NCBI RefSeq assembly: GCF_002213415.1
Contig: NZ_NJGU01000001.1
Location: forward strand, 930,001 to 994,000
Length of the DNA stretch: 64,000 nucleotides
Direction of reading: 5' to 3'
Source: Herbaspirillum robiniae
GTDB taxonomy: Bacteria > Pseudomonadota > Gammaproteobacteria > Burkholderiales > Burkholderiaceae_D
In this document: positions 1 through 8,934 of the stretch, piece by piece
Layout of the letters: each line of letters starts with the position of its first letter
Position numbering within the stretch: position 1 is the stretch's first letter
Translations under genes and position numbers: made by a program
Notes under the pieces: generated by a model
What the model saw: the letters and a program-made list of their open reading frames with translations, nothing else
What the model was told of the DNA's origin: nothing
Databases searched by the model: none

Positions 1-294
1 CTCGCCCAGCGAGGCGATCACCTGCGGGATGCCGCTGCCCTCCGAGCCGGGAAAATAACGTCGCGTGGCCCAGACGCACAGCGCGCCCACCGCCGGCATG
101 AGCACCAGCGGGAACAGCCGGTAGTCGCCCTGCATGTCACGAAACAGCTCGAAGCCGTAGTCGATCAGGCGCGCATACAGCACCGCCACCAGGCCGGTGA
201 TCACCGCGCCGCTCCAGAGGATCCCGTATTGCAGCCACAGGCGGCGCACCTGGCGCCGGGTGTGGCCATGCAGGCCGGCCAGCATCTTTCTCAT
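1..294 (-). CDS. ClC-family chloride channel/antiporter, N-terminal part (cut by window edge)
   Basis: The first 98 codons are in the window and the rest lies beyond base 1. After a basic N-terminus (MRKMLAGLHGHTRR) come a hydrophobic helix and then GSEGSGIPQV near residues 84-93. GSGIP is the anion-selectivity motif of ClC channels and H+/Cl- exchangers, so the family call is firm although only the N-terminal segment is visible. The ATG at 294 is preceded by GGGAGGA at good spacing. The protein is an inner-membrane anion transporter; channel versus exchanger cannot be decided because the gating glutamate further along is not in the window. It lies 94 bases downstream of cysB on the same strand, with no sign of a functional link. 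Confidence 0.85.
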   Translation of the reverse strand, partial: MRKMLAGLHGHTRRQVRRLWLQYGILWSGAVITGLVAVLYARLIDYGFELFRDMQGDYRLFPLVLMPAVGALCVWATRRYFPGSEGSGIPQVIASLGE

Positions 295-388
295 CGGTAT
301 CCTCCCCGACGCCCGGCCGGGCCGAGTTCTTTACAGCACATACATTTCCCCGTCTTGTTTCCCGGTGTTGACAGCCGATTACGGCTGA

Positions 389-1330
389 TTACAGCTCATA
401 CATGTCTTTTTCGCCTTCCATCACCTGGGCGATCAGCTTGCGGTTCAGCGTCGGCGTCAGCAGCTCGATGAAGGTATAGACGTAGCCGCGCAGGTAGGCG
501 CCCTGCTTCAGGGCCACGCGCGAGACGTTGGTGCCGAACAGGTGCCCTGCCGGGATCGAGCGCAGGCCGCGGTCGCGCTCGGCGTCGAAGGCGATGCCGG
601 CGATGATGCCCACGCCCATGCCCAGCTCCACATAGGTCTTGATGACGTCGGCGTCGATCGCCTCCAGCACCACGTCGGGCTTCAGGTGGCGCAGCTGGAA
701 GGCATGGTCGATCTTGCTGCGGCCGCTGAAGGCGGAGTCGTAGGTGATCAGCGGATAGGCCGCGATCTCTTCCAGCGTCAGGCTCTTGGATTGCAGCAGC
801 GGATGATCGGGCGGCACCACCACCACATGCTCCCACTGGTAGCACGGCAGCGAAACCAGCCCTTCGCCGGAGGCCAGCGCCTCGGTGGCGATGGCGATGT
901 CGGCCTGGTCGTTGCGCACCATCTCGGTGATCTGCTTGGGATTGCCTTGCAGCAAGGACAGGTGCACTTTCGGAAACTTCTGGGTGAAAGCCTGCACTAC
1001 CTTGGGCAAGGCGTAGCGCGCCTGGGTGTGGGTGGTGGCGATGGTGAAGCTGCCGCTGTCGTGGGCGGCGAATTCCTTGCCGATGCGCTTCAAGCCATCG
1101 ACCTCCTGCATGATCAGCTCGACCGAGCGCAGCACCGCGCGGCCCGGTTCGGTCAGGCCGCGGATGCGCTTGCCATGGCGGGTGAAGATATCGACGCCGA
1201 GCTCTTCCTCCAGCTCGATGATGGCCTTGGACACGCCCGGCTGCGAGGTGTACAGCGCCTTGGCGGCTTCGGTCAGGTTGAAATTCTGGCGTACCGCCTC
1301 GCGCACGAAACGGAATTGATGAAGATTCAT
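389..1330 (-). CDS. cysB: CysB-type LysR transcriptional regulator of sulfur assimilation
   Basis: 313 residues, the usual length for CysB/Cbl. The N-terminal LysR winged helix (FNLTEAAKALYTSQPGVSKA, about residues 17-36) is typical of the CysB subgroup, and a periplasmic-binding-protein-like effector domain follows. CysB proteins sense O-acetylserine/N-acetylserine and activate sulfate assimilation genes when reduced sulfur is scarce. The gene is divergent from a TauE/SafE permease gene and the cysI-cysHDN genes, which makes those its likely targets. The start begins MNLHQFRFV, the canonical CysB N-terminus. CysB and Cbl cannot be separated by eye, but adjacency to the biosynthetic cys genes favours CysB. 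Confidence 0.92.
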   Translation of the reverse strand: MNLHQFRFVREAVRQNFNLTEAAKALYTSQPGVSKAIIELEEELGVDIFTRHGKRIRGLTEPGRAVLRSVELIMQEVDGLKRIGKEFAAHDSGSFTIATTHTQARYALPKVVQAFTQKFPKVHLSLLQGNPKQITEMVRNDQADIAIATEALASGEGLVSLPCYQWEHVVVVPPDHPLLQSKSLTLEEIAAYPLITYDSAFSGRSKIDHAFQLRHLKPDVVLEAIDADVIKTYVELGMGVGIIAGIAFDAERDRGLRSIPAGHLFGTNVSRVALKQGAYLRGYVYTFIELLTPTLNRKLIAQVMEGEKDMYEL

Positions 1331-1497
1331 GGAAATCCCTCGGTTCTACATTCCGTAGAGCAGGCCGGCGCGACGACGCTGGGTCAATCGGCGGCCTCAT
1401 TTGCATATGCCAAAGGCGTATATAAGCAAATAAATACTATGTAGTTTGGTTTGAAACATAAGTTTATTACGATTCGCTGACTAATGGGCGAGGTGTT
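1331..1497. promoter_or_regulatory. Divergent cysB / cys-operon promoter region
   Basis: These 167 bases separate the divergent cysB and permease genes. The half near 1400-1480 is much richer in A and T than its surroundings, as expected for promoters. By analogy with other CysB loci it should hold CysB sites for the cys operon and possibly for autoregulation. I could not pick out a convincing CysB box or an unambiguous -35/-10 pair by eye. Confidence 0.45.
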
Positions 1498-2271
1498 ATG
1501 ACTGTTTCTTATGTAGTAAGCGGATTTGCCGTAGGACTGCTGGTCGGGCTGACCGGCGTCGGCGGCGGCTCGCTCATGACGCCCCTGCTCACCTTGCTGT
1601 TCGGCATCCACCCCAGCGTGGCGGTGGGCACCGACCTGGCCTTCGCCTCGGCCACCAAGACCGCCGGCACCTTCGCCCACCGTTTCAAGGGCACCGTGCG
1701 CTGGGACGTGGTCAGCCGCCTCTCCTACGGCGCCTTGCCGGCCGCCCTGGTGACCACGCTGCTGCTGAAGCATTTCGGCGCCGTCAGCGAAGGCATCAGC
1801 CTGGTGATCCGTTATTCCATCGCCGTCTCGGTGCTGCTGACCGTGGTTGCGCTGCTGTTTCGCAAGCGCATGCAGAACTGGCTCAATGCCCACCCCGACC
1901 GCCAGCTGCAGGGCGCGACCCTGCGCAACGCCACCATCGCCGCCGGCGCCGTGCTGGGCACGCTGGTCACGATTTCTTCGATCGGCGCGGGCGCCGTGGG
2001 CGCCACCCTGCTGGTGCTGCTCTACCCGCGTCTGACCCCGGCCGAGATCGCCGGCACCGACATCGCCTACGCGGTGCCGCTGACCGCCATCGCGGCCTTC
2101 GGACACTGGTGGCTGGGTTCGATAAACTGGGAACTGCTGGCAACCCTGCTGTTGGGTTCCTTGCCCGGCATCACCATCGGCTCGCTGGCCGCACGGGCGG
2201 TGCCGGAGAAATTCTTGCGCGGCCTGCTGGCCATTACGCTGACGAGCGTTGCCGTAAAGCTGATTTGGTAG
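1498..2271 (+). CDS. TauE/SafE (TSUP) family permease, probable sulfite/sulfate or sulfonate transport
   Basis: 257 residues, strongly hydrophobic, with about eight predicted membrane segments in two halves. The first half carries the glycine-rich stretch LVGLTGVGGGSLMTPLL near residues 16-32, and the second half has a related glycine-rich region, the internal duplication characteristic of the TSUP family. These inner-membrane proteins move sulfite, sulfate, sulfoacetate or other organic anions, and direction is family-dependent. Position between cysB and cysI, with a 64-base gap to cysI on the same strand, makes a sulfur oxyanion the likely substrate. It could be an uptake route or a safety exporter for sulfite; the sequence does not decide. 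Confidence 0.85.
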   Translation: MTVSYVVSGFAVGLLVGLTGVGGGSLMTPLLTLLFGIHPSVAVGTDLAFASATKTAGTFAHRFKGTVRWDVVSRLSYGALPAALVTTLLLKHFGAVSEGISLVIRYSIAVSVLLTVVALLFRKRMQNWLNAHPDRQLQGATLRNATIAAGAVLGTLVTISSIGAGAVGATLLVLLYPRLTPAEIAGTDIAYAVPLTAIAAFGHWWLGSINWELLATLLLGSLPGITIGSLAARAVPEKFLRGLLAITLTSVAVKLIW

Positions 2272-2335
2272 GCTGATTTTTAAAACAGGGCGTCGCCTGC
2301 GGGAGCGCCCATAAGACGTTAACAGGGACCACAAG

Positions 2336-4036
2336 ATGTACCGCTATGACCAATACGATCATCTGATCGTCAAAGAGCGAGTCGCACAATACCGAGACCA
2401 GGTGCGCCGGCGCCTGTCGGACGAGCTGCACGAGGATGAATTCCGCATCCTGCGCCTGCAGAACGGCCTGTACCTGCAGCGCCATGCGTACATGCTGCGC
2501 ATCGCCATCCCTTACGGCATGCTGGCCTCCAACCAGTTGCGCAAGTTCGCCGAGATCGCCGTCAAGAACGACCGCGGCTACGGCCACTTCACCACCCGCC
2601 AGAACATCCAGTTCAACTGGATCAAGCTGGAAGAATCCCCCGACATCCTGGCCGAACTGGCCAGCGTCGAGATGCACGCCATCCAGACCTCGGGCAACTG
2701 CATCCGCAACACCACCTCCGACGAGCTGGCCGGCGTGGCCGCCGACGAGATCGTCGACCCGCGCCCGTACGCCGAACTGATCCGCGAGTGGAGCACCTTC
2801 CACCCCGAGTTCGCCTACCTGCCGCGCAAGTTCAAGATCGCCATCAGCGGCGCCAAGGAAGACCGCGCCGCCACCGCCGTGCACGACATCGGCCTGCACG
2901 TGGTGAAGAACGAGGCCGGCGAAGTGGGCTTCCGCGTGCTGGTGGGCGGCGGCATGGGCCGCACGCCTATCCTGGGCAGCGTGATCCGCGAGTTCCTGCC
3001 GTGGAAGGACGCCATGTCCTACCTGGAAGCGATCCTGCGCGTGTACAACCAGTACGGCCGCCGCGACAACATCTACAAGGCCCGCATCAAGATCCTTGTC
3101 AAGGCCATCGGCCCCGAGGAGTTCGCGCGCCAGGTCGAAGCCGAATGGCTGGAGATCAAGGACGGTCCCTCCACCCTGACCGAAGAAGAACTGCAGCGCG
3201 TGGCGCAGTACTTCGTGCCGCCGGCCTATGAAACCCTGCCGGCCGTGGACGCCGAGTTCGAACGCCTGAAGGCGGAAGACCGCGGCTTTGCCAACTGGCT
3301 GCAGCGCAACGTCAAGGCGCACAAGGTGCCGGGCTACGCCGCCGTGATCCTGTCGCTGAAGAAACCGGGCGTGCCGCCGGGCGACATCACCGCCGACCAG
3401 ATGCTGTTCGTCGCCGACCTGGCCGACAAGTACAGCTTCGGCGAACTGCGCGTGACGCACGAGCAGAACCTGGTGCTGGCCGACGTCAAGCAGTCCGAGC
3501 TGCACACGCTGTGGAAGCTGGCCAAGTCGCACGGCCTGGCCACGCCCAACATCGGCCTGCTGACCGACATCATCTGCTGCCCCGGCGGCGACTTCTGCTC
3601 GCTGGCCAACGCCAAGTCGATCCCGATCGCCCAGGCCATTGCCGAGAAGTTCGAAGACATCGACTACCAGCACGACATCGGCGACATCGAACTCAACATC
3701 TCCGGCTGCATCAACGCCTGCGGCCACCACCACGTCGGCAACATCGGCGTGCTGGGCGTGGACAAGGACGGTTCGGAGTGGTACCAGGTCTCTCTGGGCG
3801 GCGCCCAGGGCAATACCTCGTCGATCGGCAAGATCATCGGCCCGTCGTTCTCGGCGCAGCAGATGCCCACCGTGATCGACCGCCTGCTGCAGGTGTACGT
3901 GAAGCAGCGCACCGAGGACGAGCTCTTCATCGACACCGTGCGCCGCATCGGCGTCACCCCGTTCAAGGAATTCGTTTACGCAACGCCGATCGCATCGTCG
4001 GCCGACTATGTCGCAGGAGAAGACGCCAATGCCTGA
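2336..4036 (+). CDS. cysI: Assimilatory sulfite (nitrite/sulfite) reductase hemoprotein
   Basis: 566 residues, matching the siroheme/[4Fe-4S] nitrite/sulfite reductase family. Ferredoxin-like substrate-binding repeats include TTRQNIQFNW near residue 87. The Fe4S4-siroheme ligands are visible as C415-X5-C421 (CPGGDFC) and C458-X3-C462 (CINAC). It performs the six-electron reduction of sulfite to sulfide in the cytoplasm. No CysJ flavoprotein gene is adjacent, so electrons probably come from ferredoxin or another donor. It overlaps the following DUF934 gene by 8 bases and lies in the CysB-regulated block. Nitrite as physiological substrate is formally possible, but the company of cysH, cysD and cysN makes sulfite the better call. 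Confidence 0.93.
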   Translation: MYRYDQYDHLIVKERVAQYRDQVRRRLSDELHEDEFRILRLQNGLYLQRHAYMLRIAIPYGMLASNQLRKFAEIAVKNDRGYGHFTTRQNIQFNWIKLEESPDILAELASVEMHAIQTSGNCIRNTTSDELAGVAADEIVDPRPYAELIREWSTFHPEFAYLPRKFKIAISGAKEDRAATAVHDIGLHVVKNEAGEVGFRVLVGGGMGRTPILGSVIREFLPWKDAMSYLEAILRVYNQYGRRDNIYKARIKILVKAIGPEEFARQVEAEWLEIKDGPSTLTEEELQRVAQYFVPPAYETLPAVDAEFERLKAEDRGFANWLQRNVKAHKVPGYAAVILSLKKPGVPPGDITADQMLFVADLADKYSFGELRVTHEQNLVLADVKQSELHTLWKLAKSHGLATPNIGLLTDIICCPGGDFCSLANAKSIPIAQAIAEKFEDIDYQHDIGDIELNISGCINACGHHHVGNIGVLGVDKDGSEWYQVSLGGAQGNTSSIGKIIGPSFSAQQMPTVIDRLLQVYVKQRTEDELFIDTVRRIGVTPFKEFVYATPIASSADYVAGEDANA

Positions 4037-4556
4037 AATCATCAAGAACAAGTCCGTCGTCGCCGACGACTGGACCGTGCTGCGCCTGGCTGAAGGCGAG
4101 ACCGCCGAGACCGCCGTCGTCCCCGAAGGCAAGACCATCGTGCCGCTGAAGGTGTGGAAGGCCCAGCGCGAGGCGTTGAAGTCGCGCGCCGAGCTGGGCG
4201 TGTGGTTCGCCAGCGACGAGCGTCCGGAAGAGCTCAAGGGTGAGCTGGACAGCTTCAAGGTCATCGCCGTGGACTTCCCCAAGTTCGCCGACGGCCGCGG
4301 CTACTCCATCGCCTACAACCTGCGCGCGCGCCTGGGCTATACCGGCGAGCTGCGGGCGGTGGGCGATGTGCTGCGCGACCAGCTGTTCTACATGCAGCGC
4401 GTGGGCTTCGACGCCTTCGCGGTGCGCGCCGACAAGAACATCCACGACGCAGTGAAGGGCCTGACCGACTTCTCCGAGAAGTACCAGACCTCGTGGGACG
4501 AGAAGAACCCGCTGTTCCGCCGCGTCAAGCGCGAAGCGGTGCAAACGGCGGACTGA
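4029..4556 (+). CDS. DUF934 family protein, sulfite-reductase partner of unknown function
   Basis: 175 residues from the chosen ATG (MPEIIKNKSVVADDW). That start is preceded by AGGAGA at about 8 bases and overlaps the end of cysI, whereas the in-frame ATG 21 bases earlier has no ribosome site. Features include a charged N-terminus, the stretch VWFASDERPEEL in the middle and a region around DFPKFADGRGYSIAYNLR that is typical of DUF934. Members sit directly after cysI in many proteobacteria. The function is not established; a role in electron delivery to, or assembly of, sulfite reductase is inferred only from translational coupling and conserved neighbourhood. No signal peptide or membrane segment is seen. 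Confidence 0.85.
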   Translation: MPEIIKNKSVVADDWTVLRLAEGETAETAVVPEGKTIVPLKVWKAQREALKSRAELGVWFASDERPEELKGELDSFKVIAVDFPKFADGRGYSIAYNLRARLGYTGELRAVGDVLRDQLFYMQRVGFDAFAVRADKNIHDAVKGLTDFSEKYQTSWDEKNPLFRRVKREAVQTAD

Positions 4557-4608
4557 AGCAATCGCCGGCGGCTCGCGCCGCCGGCCGCATCGAAGAAAAG
4601 GCAACATC

Positions 4609-5340
4609 ATGTCGAATCAGGCTTTGCAGGATCTCATCGCAAAAACCCAGGCGACGCTGGAACGCATCGCGGCCGAATACGCCCCCGCCGCACTGGCCTC
4701 GAGCCTGGCGGCCGAAGACATGGTGCTGACCGACCTGATCCTGCGCGGCAAGCTGCAGGACAGGATCGGCATCTTCACGCTGGAAACCGGCCGCCTGCAC
4801 AAGGAGACCGTGGGCATGCTGGACCGTATCCGCGAGACCTACGACTACGAGGTCACGCCCTATCGTCCGCAACCTGAAGCGGTCGAGGCCTACGTGAAGA
4901 ACCACGGCCTGAACGCCTTCTACGACAGCGTCGAGCTGCGCAAGCAATGCTGCGGCATCCGCAAGATGGAGCCGCTGAACCGCGCGCTGCAGGGCAAGGC
5001 CTCCTGGGTCACCGGCCAGCGCCGCGCGCAGTCGGTCACCCGCGCCGAGTTGCATGTGCAGGAGCACGATGCGGCGCACGGCATGGAGAAGTTCAACCCG
5101 CTGGCCGACTGGTCGGAGCAGGACGTGTGGGACTACATCCGCGCCAACGACGTGCCCTACAACCCGCTGCACGACCAGGGCTATCCGTCCATCGGCTGCG
5201 AGCCCTGTACCCGCGCCATCCAGCCCGGCGAGGACATCCGCGCCGGCCGCTGGTGGTGGGAGAACCCGGATTCCAAGGAATGCGGCCTGCACGTGGTGGA
5301 CGGCAAGCTGGTGCGCATCAAGTCGCACGCCCCGGCCTGA
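4609..5340 (+). CDS. cysH: Assimilatory phospho-/adenylyl-sulfate reductase, APS-reductase type
   Basis: 243 residues. The reductive step uses a C-terminal cysteine, here C225 in ECGLH. The protein also carries C114-C115 (CCGIRK) and C197-X2-C200 (CEPC), the four-cysteine [4Fe-4S] signature found in enzymes that accept adenylyl sulfate directly and missing from E. coli-type PAPS reductases. It therefore probably reduces APS to sulfite with thioredoxin or glutaredoxin. This agrees with the absence of a cysC kinase gene here and with CysN lacking a fused kinase domain. It stands 52 bases after the DUF934 gene and 78 before cysD in the same operon. Confidence 0.93.
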   Translation: MSNQALQDLIAKTQATLERIAAEYAPAALASSLAAEDMVLTDLILRGKLQDRIGIFTLETGRLHKETVGMLDRIRETYDYEVTPYRPQPEAVEAYVKNHGLNAFYDSVELRKQCCGIRKMEPLNRALQGKASWVTGQRRAQSVTRAELHVQEHDAAHGMEKFNPLADWSEQDVWDYIRANDVPYNPLHDQGYPSIGCEPCTRAIQPGEDIRAGRWWWENPDSKECGLHVVDGKLVRIKSHAPA

Positions 5341-5418
5341 GCCCCGCGCCCGCAGCGGCGCAAGAGACAATCAAACAACGCAACAACAAGCAAGCATCGG
5401 AAGATCGGAAGGCCCGGC

Positions 5419-6354
5419 ATGAACACTGCGGTAGACAAACTCTTTTTGGACAACGCCAGCAACCGTCACCTGGACTGGCTGGAATCGGAAGCGATCCACA
5501 TCATGCGCGAGGTCGCGGCCGAGTGCAGCAACCCCGCCCTGCTGTTCTCCGGCGGCAAGGACTCGGTGGTGCTGCTGCGCATCGCCGAGAAGGCCTTCCG
5601 TCCCGGCAAGTTCCCGTTCCCGCTGGTGCACATCGACACCGGCCACAACTTTGCCGAAGTGATCGAGTTCCGCGACCGCCGCGCGAGCGAGCTGGGCGAA
5701 CGCCTGGTGGTGCGCTCGGTGGAAGACTCGATTGCGCGCGGCACCGTGCGCCTGCGCAACCCGCTGACCGATTCGCGCAACGCCGCCCAGGCGGTGACGC
5801 TGCTGGAGACCATCGAGGAATTCAAGTTCGACGCCTGTATCGGCGGCGCGCGACGCGACGAAGAGAAGGCGCGCGCCAAGGAACGCATCTTCTCCTTCCG
5901 CGACGAGTTCGGCCAGTGGAACCCCAAGGCCCAGCGTCCCGAGCTGTGGGACCTCTATAACACCCGCGTGCACCCGGGCGAGAACATGCGCGTGTTCCCG
6001 ATCTCCAACTGGACCGAGCTCGACGTGTGGCAATACATCGCCCGCGAGAACCTGGCCCTGCCCTCGATCTACTTCGCCCACGAGCGCGAAGTGATCCCGC
6101 GCAACGGCCTGCTGGTGCCGCTGACCGACCTGACCCCGGCGCGCGAAGGCGAGACCGTGGAAAAGCAGATCGTGCGCTTTCGCACCGTCGGCGACATCTC
6201 CTGCACCTGCCCGGTGGCTTCCGATGCGTCCTCGGTGGAAGCCATCATCGCCGAGACCGCAGTGACCCAGATTACCGAGCGCGGCGCCACCCGCATGGAC
6301 GACCAGACGTCCGAAGCCTCGATGGAAAAACGCAAGAAGGAAGGATATTTCTGA
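5419..6354 (+). CDS. cysD: Sulfate adenylyltransferase subunit 2
   Basis: 311 residues, normal for CysD. The PP-loop SGGKDS is at residues 44-49 and binds ATP pyrophosphate for adenylation of sulfate. Further CysD hallmarks are the IDTGHNF stretch, GARRDEEKARAKERI and the C-terminal region ATRMDDQTSEASMEKRKKEG. CysD is the catalytic subunit and works with the GTPase CysN in the cytoplasm to make adenylyl sulfate. Its TGA overlaps the cysN ATG by one base, indicating translational coupling and equimolar synthesis. Confidence 0.96.
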   Translation: MNTAVDKLFLDNASNRHLDWLESEAIHIMREVAAECSNPALLFSGGKDSVVLLRIAEKAFRPGKFPFPLVHIDTGHNFAEVIEFRDRRASELGERLVVRSVEDSIARGTVRLRNPLTDSRNAAQAVTLLETIEEFKFDACIGGARRDEEKARAKERIFSFRDEFGQWNPKAQRPELWDLYNTRVHPGENMRVFPISNWTELDVWQYIARENLALPSIYFAHEREVIPRNGLLVPLTDLTPAREGETVEKQIVRFRTVGDISCTCPVASDASSVEAIIAETAVTQITERGATRMDDQTSEASMEKRKKEGYF

Positions 6355-7688
6355 TGAACGCCGCCGTGACACAAGAACAATTGGCCAACGCTTCCTCCTC
6401 GCAACCGCATGAACGCGGCCTGCTGCGCTTCATCACCGCCGGCTCGGTGGACGACGGCAAGAGCACGCTGATCGGCCGCCTGCTGTTCGACAGCAAGGGC
6501 ATCTTCGCCGACCAGCTGGACGCCATCTCGCGCGCCAAGCACAAGCGCACCGTGGGCGACACGGTCGACCTGTCCCTGCTCACCGACGGCCTGGAAGCCG
6601 AGCGCGAGCAAGGCATCACCATCGACGTGGCCTACCGCTACTTCGCCACGCCCAAGCGCAAGTTCATCATCGCCGACACCCCGGGCCACGAGCAGTACAC
6701 CCGCAACATGGTGACCGGCGCCTCGACCGCCGACGCCGTGATCATCCTGGTGGACGTGTCCAAGGTGAAGTTCGGCGACGACGGCAGCGTGGAGCTGCTG
6801 ACCCAGACCAAGCGCCACTCGACCATCGCCCACCTGCTGCAGATCGAGCACGTGATCGTGGCCGTCAACAAGATGGACCTGGTGGACTATGACGAGAAGG
6901 TCTACACCCGCATCGTCGCCGCCTACCAGCAGTTCGCGCAGCAGCTGGGCCTGAAGGACGTGCACGCGATCCCGCTGTCGGCGCTGGCCGGCGACAACGT
7001 GGTGACCGAAAGCCCGAAGATGCCCTGGTACAAGGGCCCGACGCTGATCGAGCTGCTGGAGTCGCTGTCGGTCTACGAGGACGCGCACGAAGAGCCGTTC
7101 CGCTTCCCGGTGCAGCTGGTGGCGCGCCACAACGGCCACGAAGCCAACGACTTCCGCGGCTACATGGGCCGCATCGAGGCCGGCCGCGTCAGCCGCGGCG
7201 ACAAGCTGGTGGTGCTGCCGGGCGGCCACAGCGCCACCGTCAAGGATATCCAGACCCTGGACGGCTCGCTGGAATCGGCCTCGGCCGGCCAGTCGGTCAC
7301 CATCCTGCTGGACGAATACATCGACATCTCGCGCGGCGACCTGCTGGCCGCCGCCGACAAGGCGCCCACGGCGCTGAAGTCGGTCACCGCCGACGTCTGC
7401 TGGCTGTCCGAAGACGCGCTGGATCCGCGCCGCAAGTACTGGCTCAAGCACACCACCAAGCAGGTGGCCGCGCGCGTGGCCAAGGTCGACACCTTGCTGG
7501 ACATCAACACCCAGGAGCGTCGTGCGGCCGATACGTTGAAGCTCAACGACATCGCCCGCGTGAGCATCAACGTGCAGGCCCCGATCGCCGCCGACGCCTA
7601 CCAGGACATCCGCGCCACCGGCGCCTTCATCCTGATCGACGAAGTGACGCACCAGACGGTGGCCGCTGGTATGATTCGGATCGACTGA
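6354..7688 (+). CDS. cysN: Sulfate adenylyltransferase subunit 1 (GTPase)
   Basis: 444 residues from the ATG that overlaps the cysD stop. Upstream in-frame starts would lie inside cysD and are rejected. An EF-Tu-like GTPase domain shows the P-loop GSVDDGKS (30-37), DTPGH (from 108) and NKMD (from 172), and is followed by two beta-barrel domains. GTP hydrolysis by CysN drives CysD-catalysed sulfate activation. The protein ends after the barrels (VAAGMIRID), so there is no fused CysC APS-kinase domain as in CysNC proteins. That fits direct use of APS by the CysH encoded two genes upstream. Confidence 0.95.
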   Translation: MNAAVTQEQLANASSSQPHERGLLRFITAGSVDDGKSTLIGRLLFDSKGIFADQLDAISRAKHKRTVGDTVDLSLLTDGLEAEREQGITIDVAYRYFATPKRKFIIADTPGHEQYTRNMVTGASTADAVIILVDVSKVKFGDDGSVELLTQTKRHSTIAHLLQIEHVIVAVNKMDLVDYDEKVYTRIVAAYQQFAQQLGLKDVHAIPLSALAGDNVVTESPKMPWYKGPTLIELLESLSVYEDAHEEPFRFPVQLVARHNGHEANDFRGYMGRIEAGRVSRGDKLVVLPGGHSATVKDIQTLDGSLESASAGQSVTILLDEYIDISRGDLLAAADKAPTALKSVTADVCWLSEDALDPRRKYWLKHTTKQVAARVAKVDTLLDINTQERRAADTLKLNDIARVSINVQAPIAADAYQDIRATGAFILIDEVTHQTVAAGMIRID

Positions 7689-7719
7689 ATTTTCCCCGAT
7701 CCGAACACATACCAAGGCC

Positions 7720-8481
7720 ATGGCCACCGATCCGGCAGCTCCCTCTTCTCCTGACCACTCCCCCGCACCGAGCCCGGAACATCCGGGCCGGGTGTGGCTG
7801 GTCGGCGCCGGTCCTGGCGCCGCCGACCTTCTCACCGTGCGCGGCGCGCGCATCCTGGCCGAAGCCGACGCCGTGCTGCACGACGCGCTAGTGACGCAAG
7901 ACATCCTCGATCTGTGCCCGCAGGCGGTGAAGATTCCGGTCGGAAAACGCAGCGGCCAGCGCTCCACCGCCCAGCCGGTGATCAACGAGAAGCTGGTGCA
8001 GGCCGCGCAGCAATACCGCCGCGTGGTGCGCCTCAAAGGCGGCGACCCGATGCTGTTCGGCCGCGCCGACGAAGAAATGCGCGCGCTGGAAGAACACAAT
8101 ATCCCCTACGAAGTGGTGCCCGGCATCACCGCCGCGCTGGCCGCCGCGGCCTCGGCCAAAAAGCCGCTGACCCGCCGCGGCATCGCGCGCAGCGTGTCGC
8201 TGTTTACCTCCAGCACCGCGCCGGACCAGCCCAATGAAGTGATCATGCCCAACGGCGATACGCTGGTGCAGTACATGGGCGGCCGCGAGGCGACCGCGAC
8301 CGCGCGCCGCCTGCTGGAGCTGGGCTATGCGCCGGACACGCCGGTGGTGGTGGTGGAAAATTGCAGCCGCCCCGACGAGCGCGTGTATCACCTGCAGCTT
8401 GCCGGCCTGGAGCCGGGGCTGGAAGCCTGCAGCGGCCCCGTGCTGGTGATGATCGGGCCGGCGCTGGCGGATCGGGACTGA
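7720..8481 (+). CDS. cobA: Uroporphyrinogen-III C-methyltransferase (SUMT)
   Basis: 253 residues, length of a stand-alone SUMT. The methyltransferase motifs are [15 protein letters not shown] near residue 25 and [13 protein letters not shown] near residue 105, with SAM-binding glycines. It converts uroporphyrinogen III to precorrin-2, the first step toward siroheme and cobalamin. It follows cysN by 31 bases on the same strand, so it probably serves siroheme supply for the sulfite reductase encoded upstream. Unlike CysG it has no N-terminal dehydrogenase/chelatase part. Those steps must come from elsewhere, one candidate being the CbiX-like gene at 9572-9955. Confidence 0.93.
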   Translation: MATDPAAPSSPDHSPAPSPEHPGRVWLVGAGPGAADLLTVRGARILAEADAVLHDALVTQDILDLCPQAVKIPVGKRSGQRSTAQPVINEKLVQAAQQYRRVVRLKGGDPMLFGRADEEMRALEEHNIPYEVVPGITAALAAAASAKKPLTRRGIARSVSLFTSSTAPDQPNEVIMPNGDTLVQYMGGREATATARRLLELGYAPDTPVVVVENCSRPDERVYHLQLAGLEPGLEACSGPVLVMIGPALADRD

Positions 8482-8536
8482 GCCGCCGGCGTGTTCTTCG
8501 ATACGCCATCAAAAGAACCAACAGGAACACTCTCCC

Positions 8537-8908
8537 ATGCACCTGCTGCACGACTCCAACGCCCCCGCCGCCGATCCCATCGACTTCGACGCCTTCCTCA
8601 AGGTCGACATCCGCATCGGCACCATCGTCGCGGCCGAAGCCTTTCCCGAGGCGCGCAAGCCGGCCTTCAAGCTGAAGATCGATTTCGGCCAGGGCATCGG
8701 CGTGCGCCAGAGCAGCGCGCAGATCACCGCGCATTACGCGCTGGAAGCATTGGTGGGACGCCAGGTGGCGGCCGTGGTGAATTTCCCGCCGCGCCAGATC
8801 GGCAAGTTCATGTCGGAAGTATTGACGCTGGGCTTCCCGGACGCGACCGGCGAGGTGGTGCTGTTCAAACCCGACCAGGCCGTGCCCAACGGCGCACGCC
8901 TGTTCTGA
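8537..8908 (+). CDS. csaA: CsaA-type tRNA-binding domain protein
   Basis: 123 residues consisting of a single EMAP/MetRS-C-type OB fold. The stretches [23 protein letters not shown] and [21 protein letters not shown] are typical of CsaA. These small cytosolic dimers bind tRNA-like structures and have been proposed as export chaperones; the physiological role is unsettled. The ATG lies 56 bases after cobA with a modest purine-rich leader. Same strand as the cys genes but probably a passenger, since no sulfur link is known for the family. Length and start agree with the family. Confidence 0.85.
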   Translation: MHLLHDSNAPAADPIDFDAFLKVDIRIGTIVAAEAFPEARKPAFKLKIDFGQGIGVRQSSAQITAHYALEALVGRQVAAVVNFPPRQIGKFMSEVLTLGFPDATGEVVLFKPDQAVPNGARLF

Positions 8909-8934
8909 CGCATCCGCGCTCGCGCGCGTCAGTG

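Noticed and set aside
2234-4282. 682-codon minus frame opposite cysI
   Set aside because: Antisense shadow of cysI and the DUF934 gene; composition is Val/Leu/Gly/His-heavy and shows no motifs.
6027-6353. N-terminal extension of CysN
   Set aside because: It lies within cysD; the ATG at 6354 overlapping the cysD stop begins the conserved GTPase.
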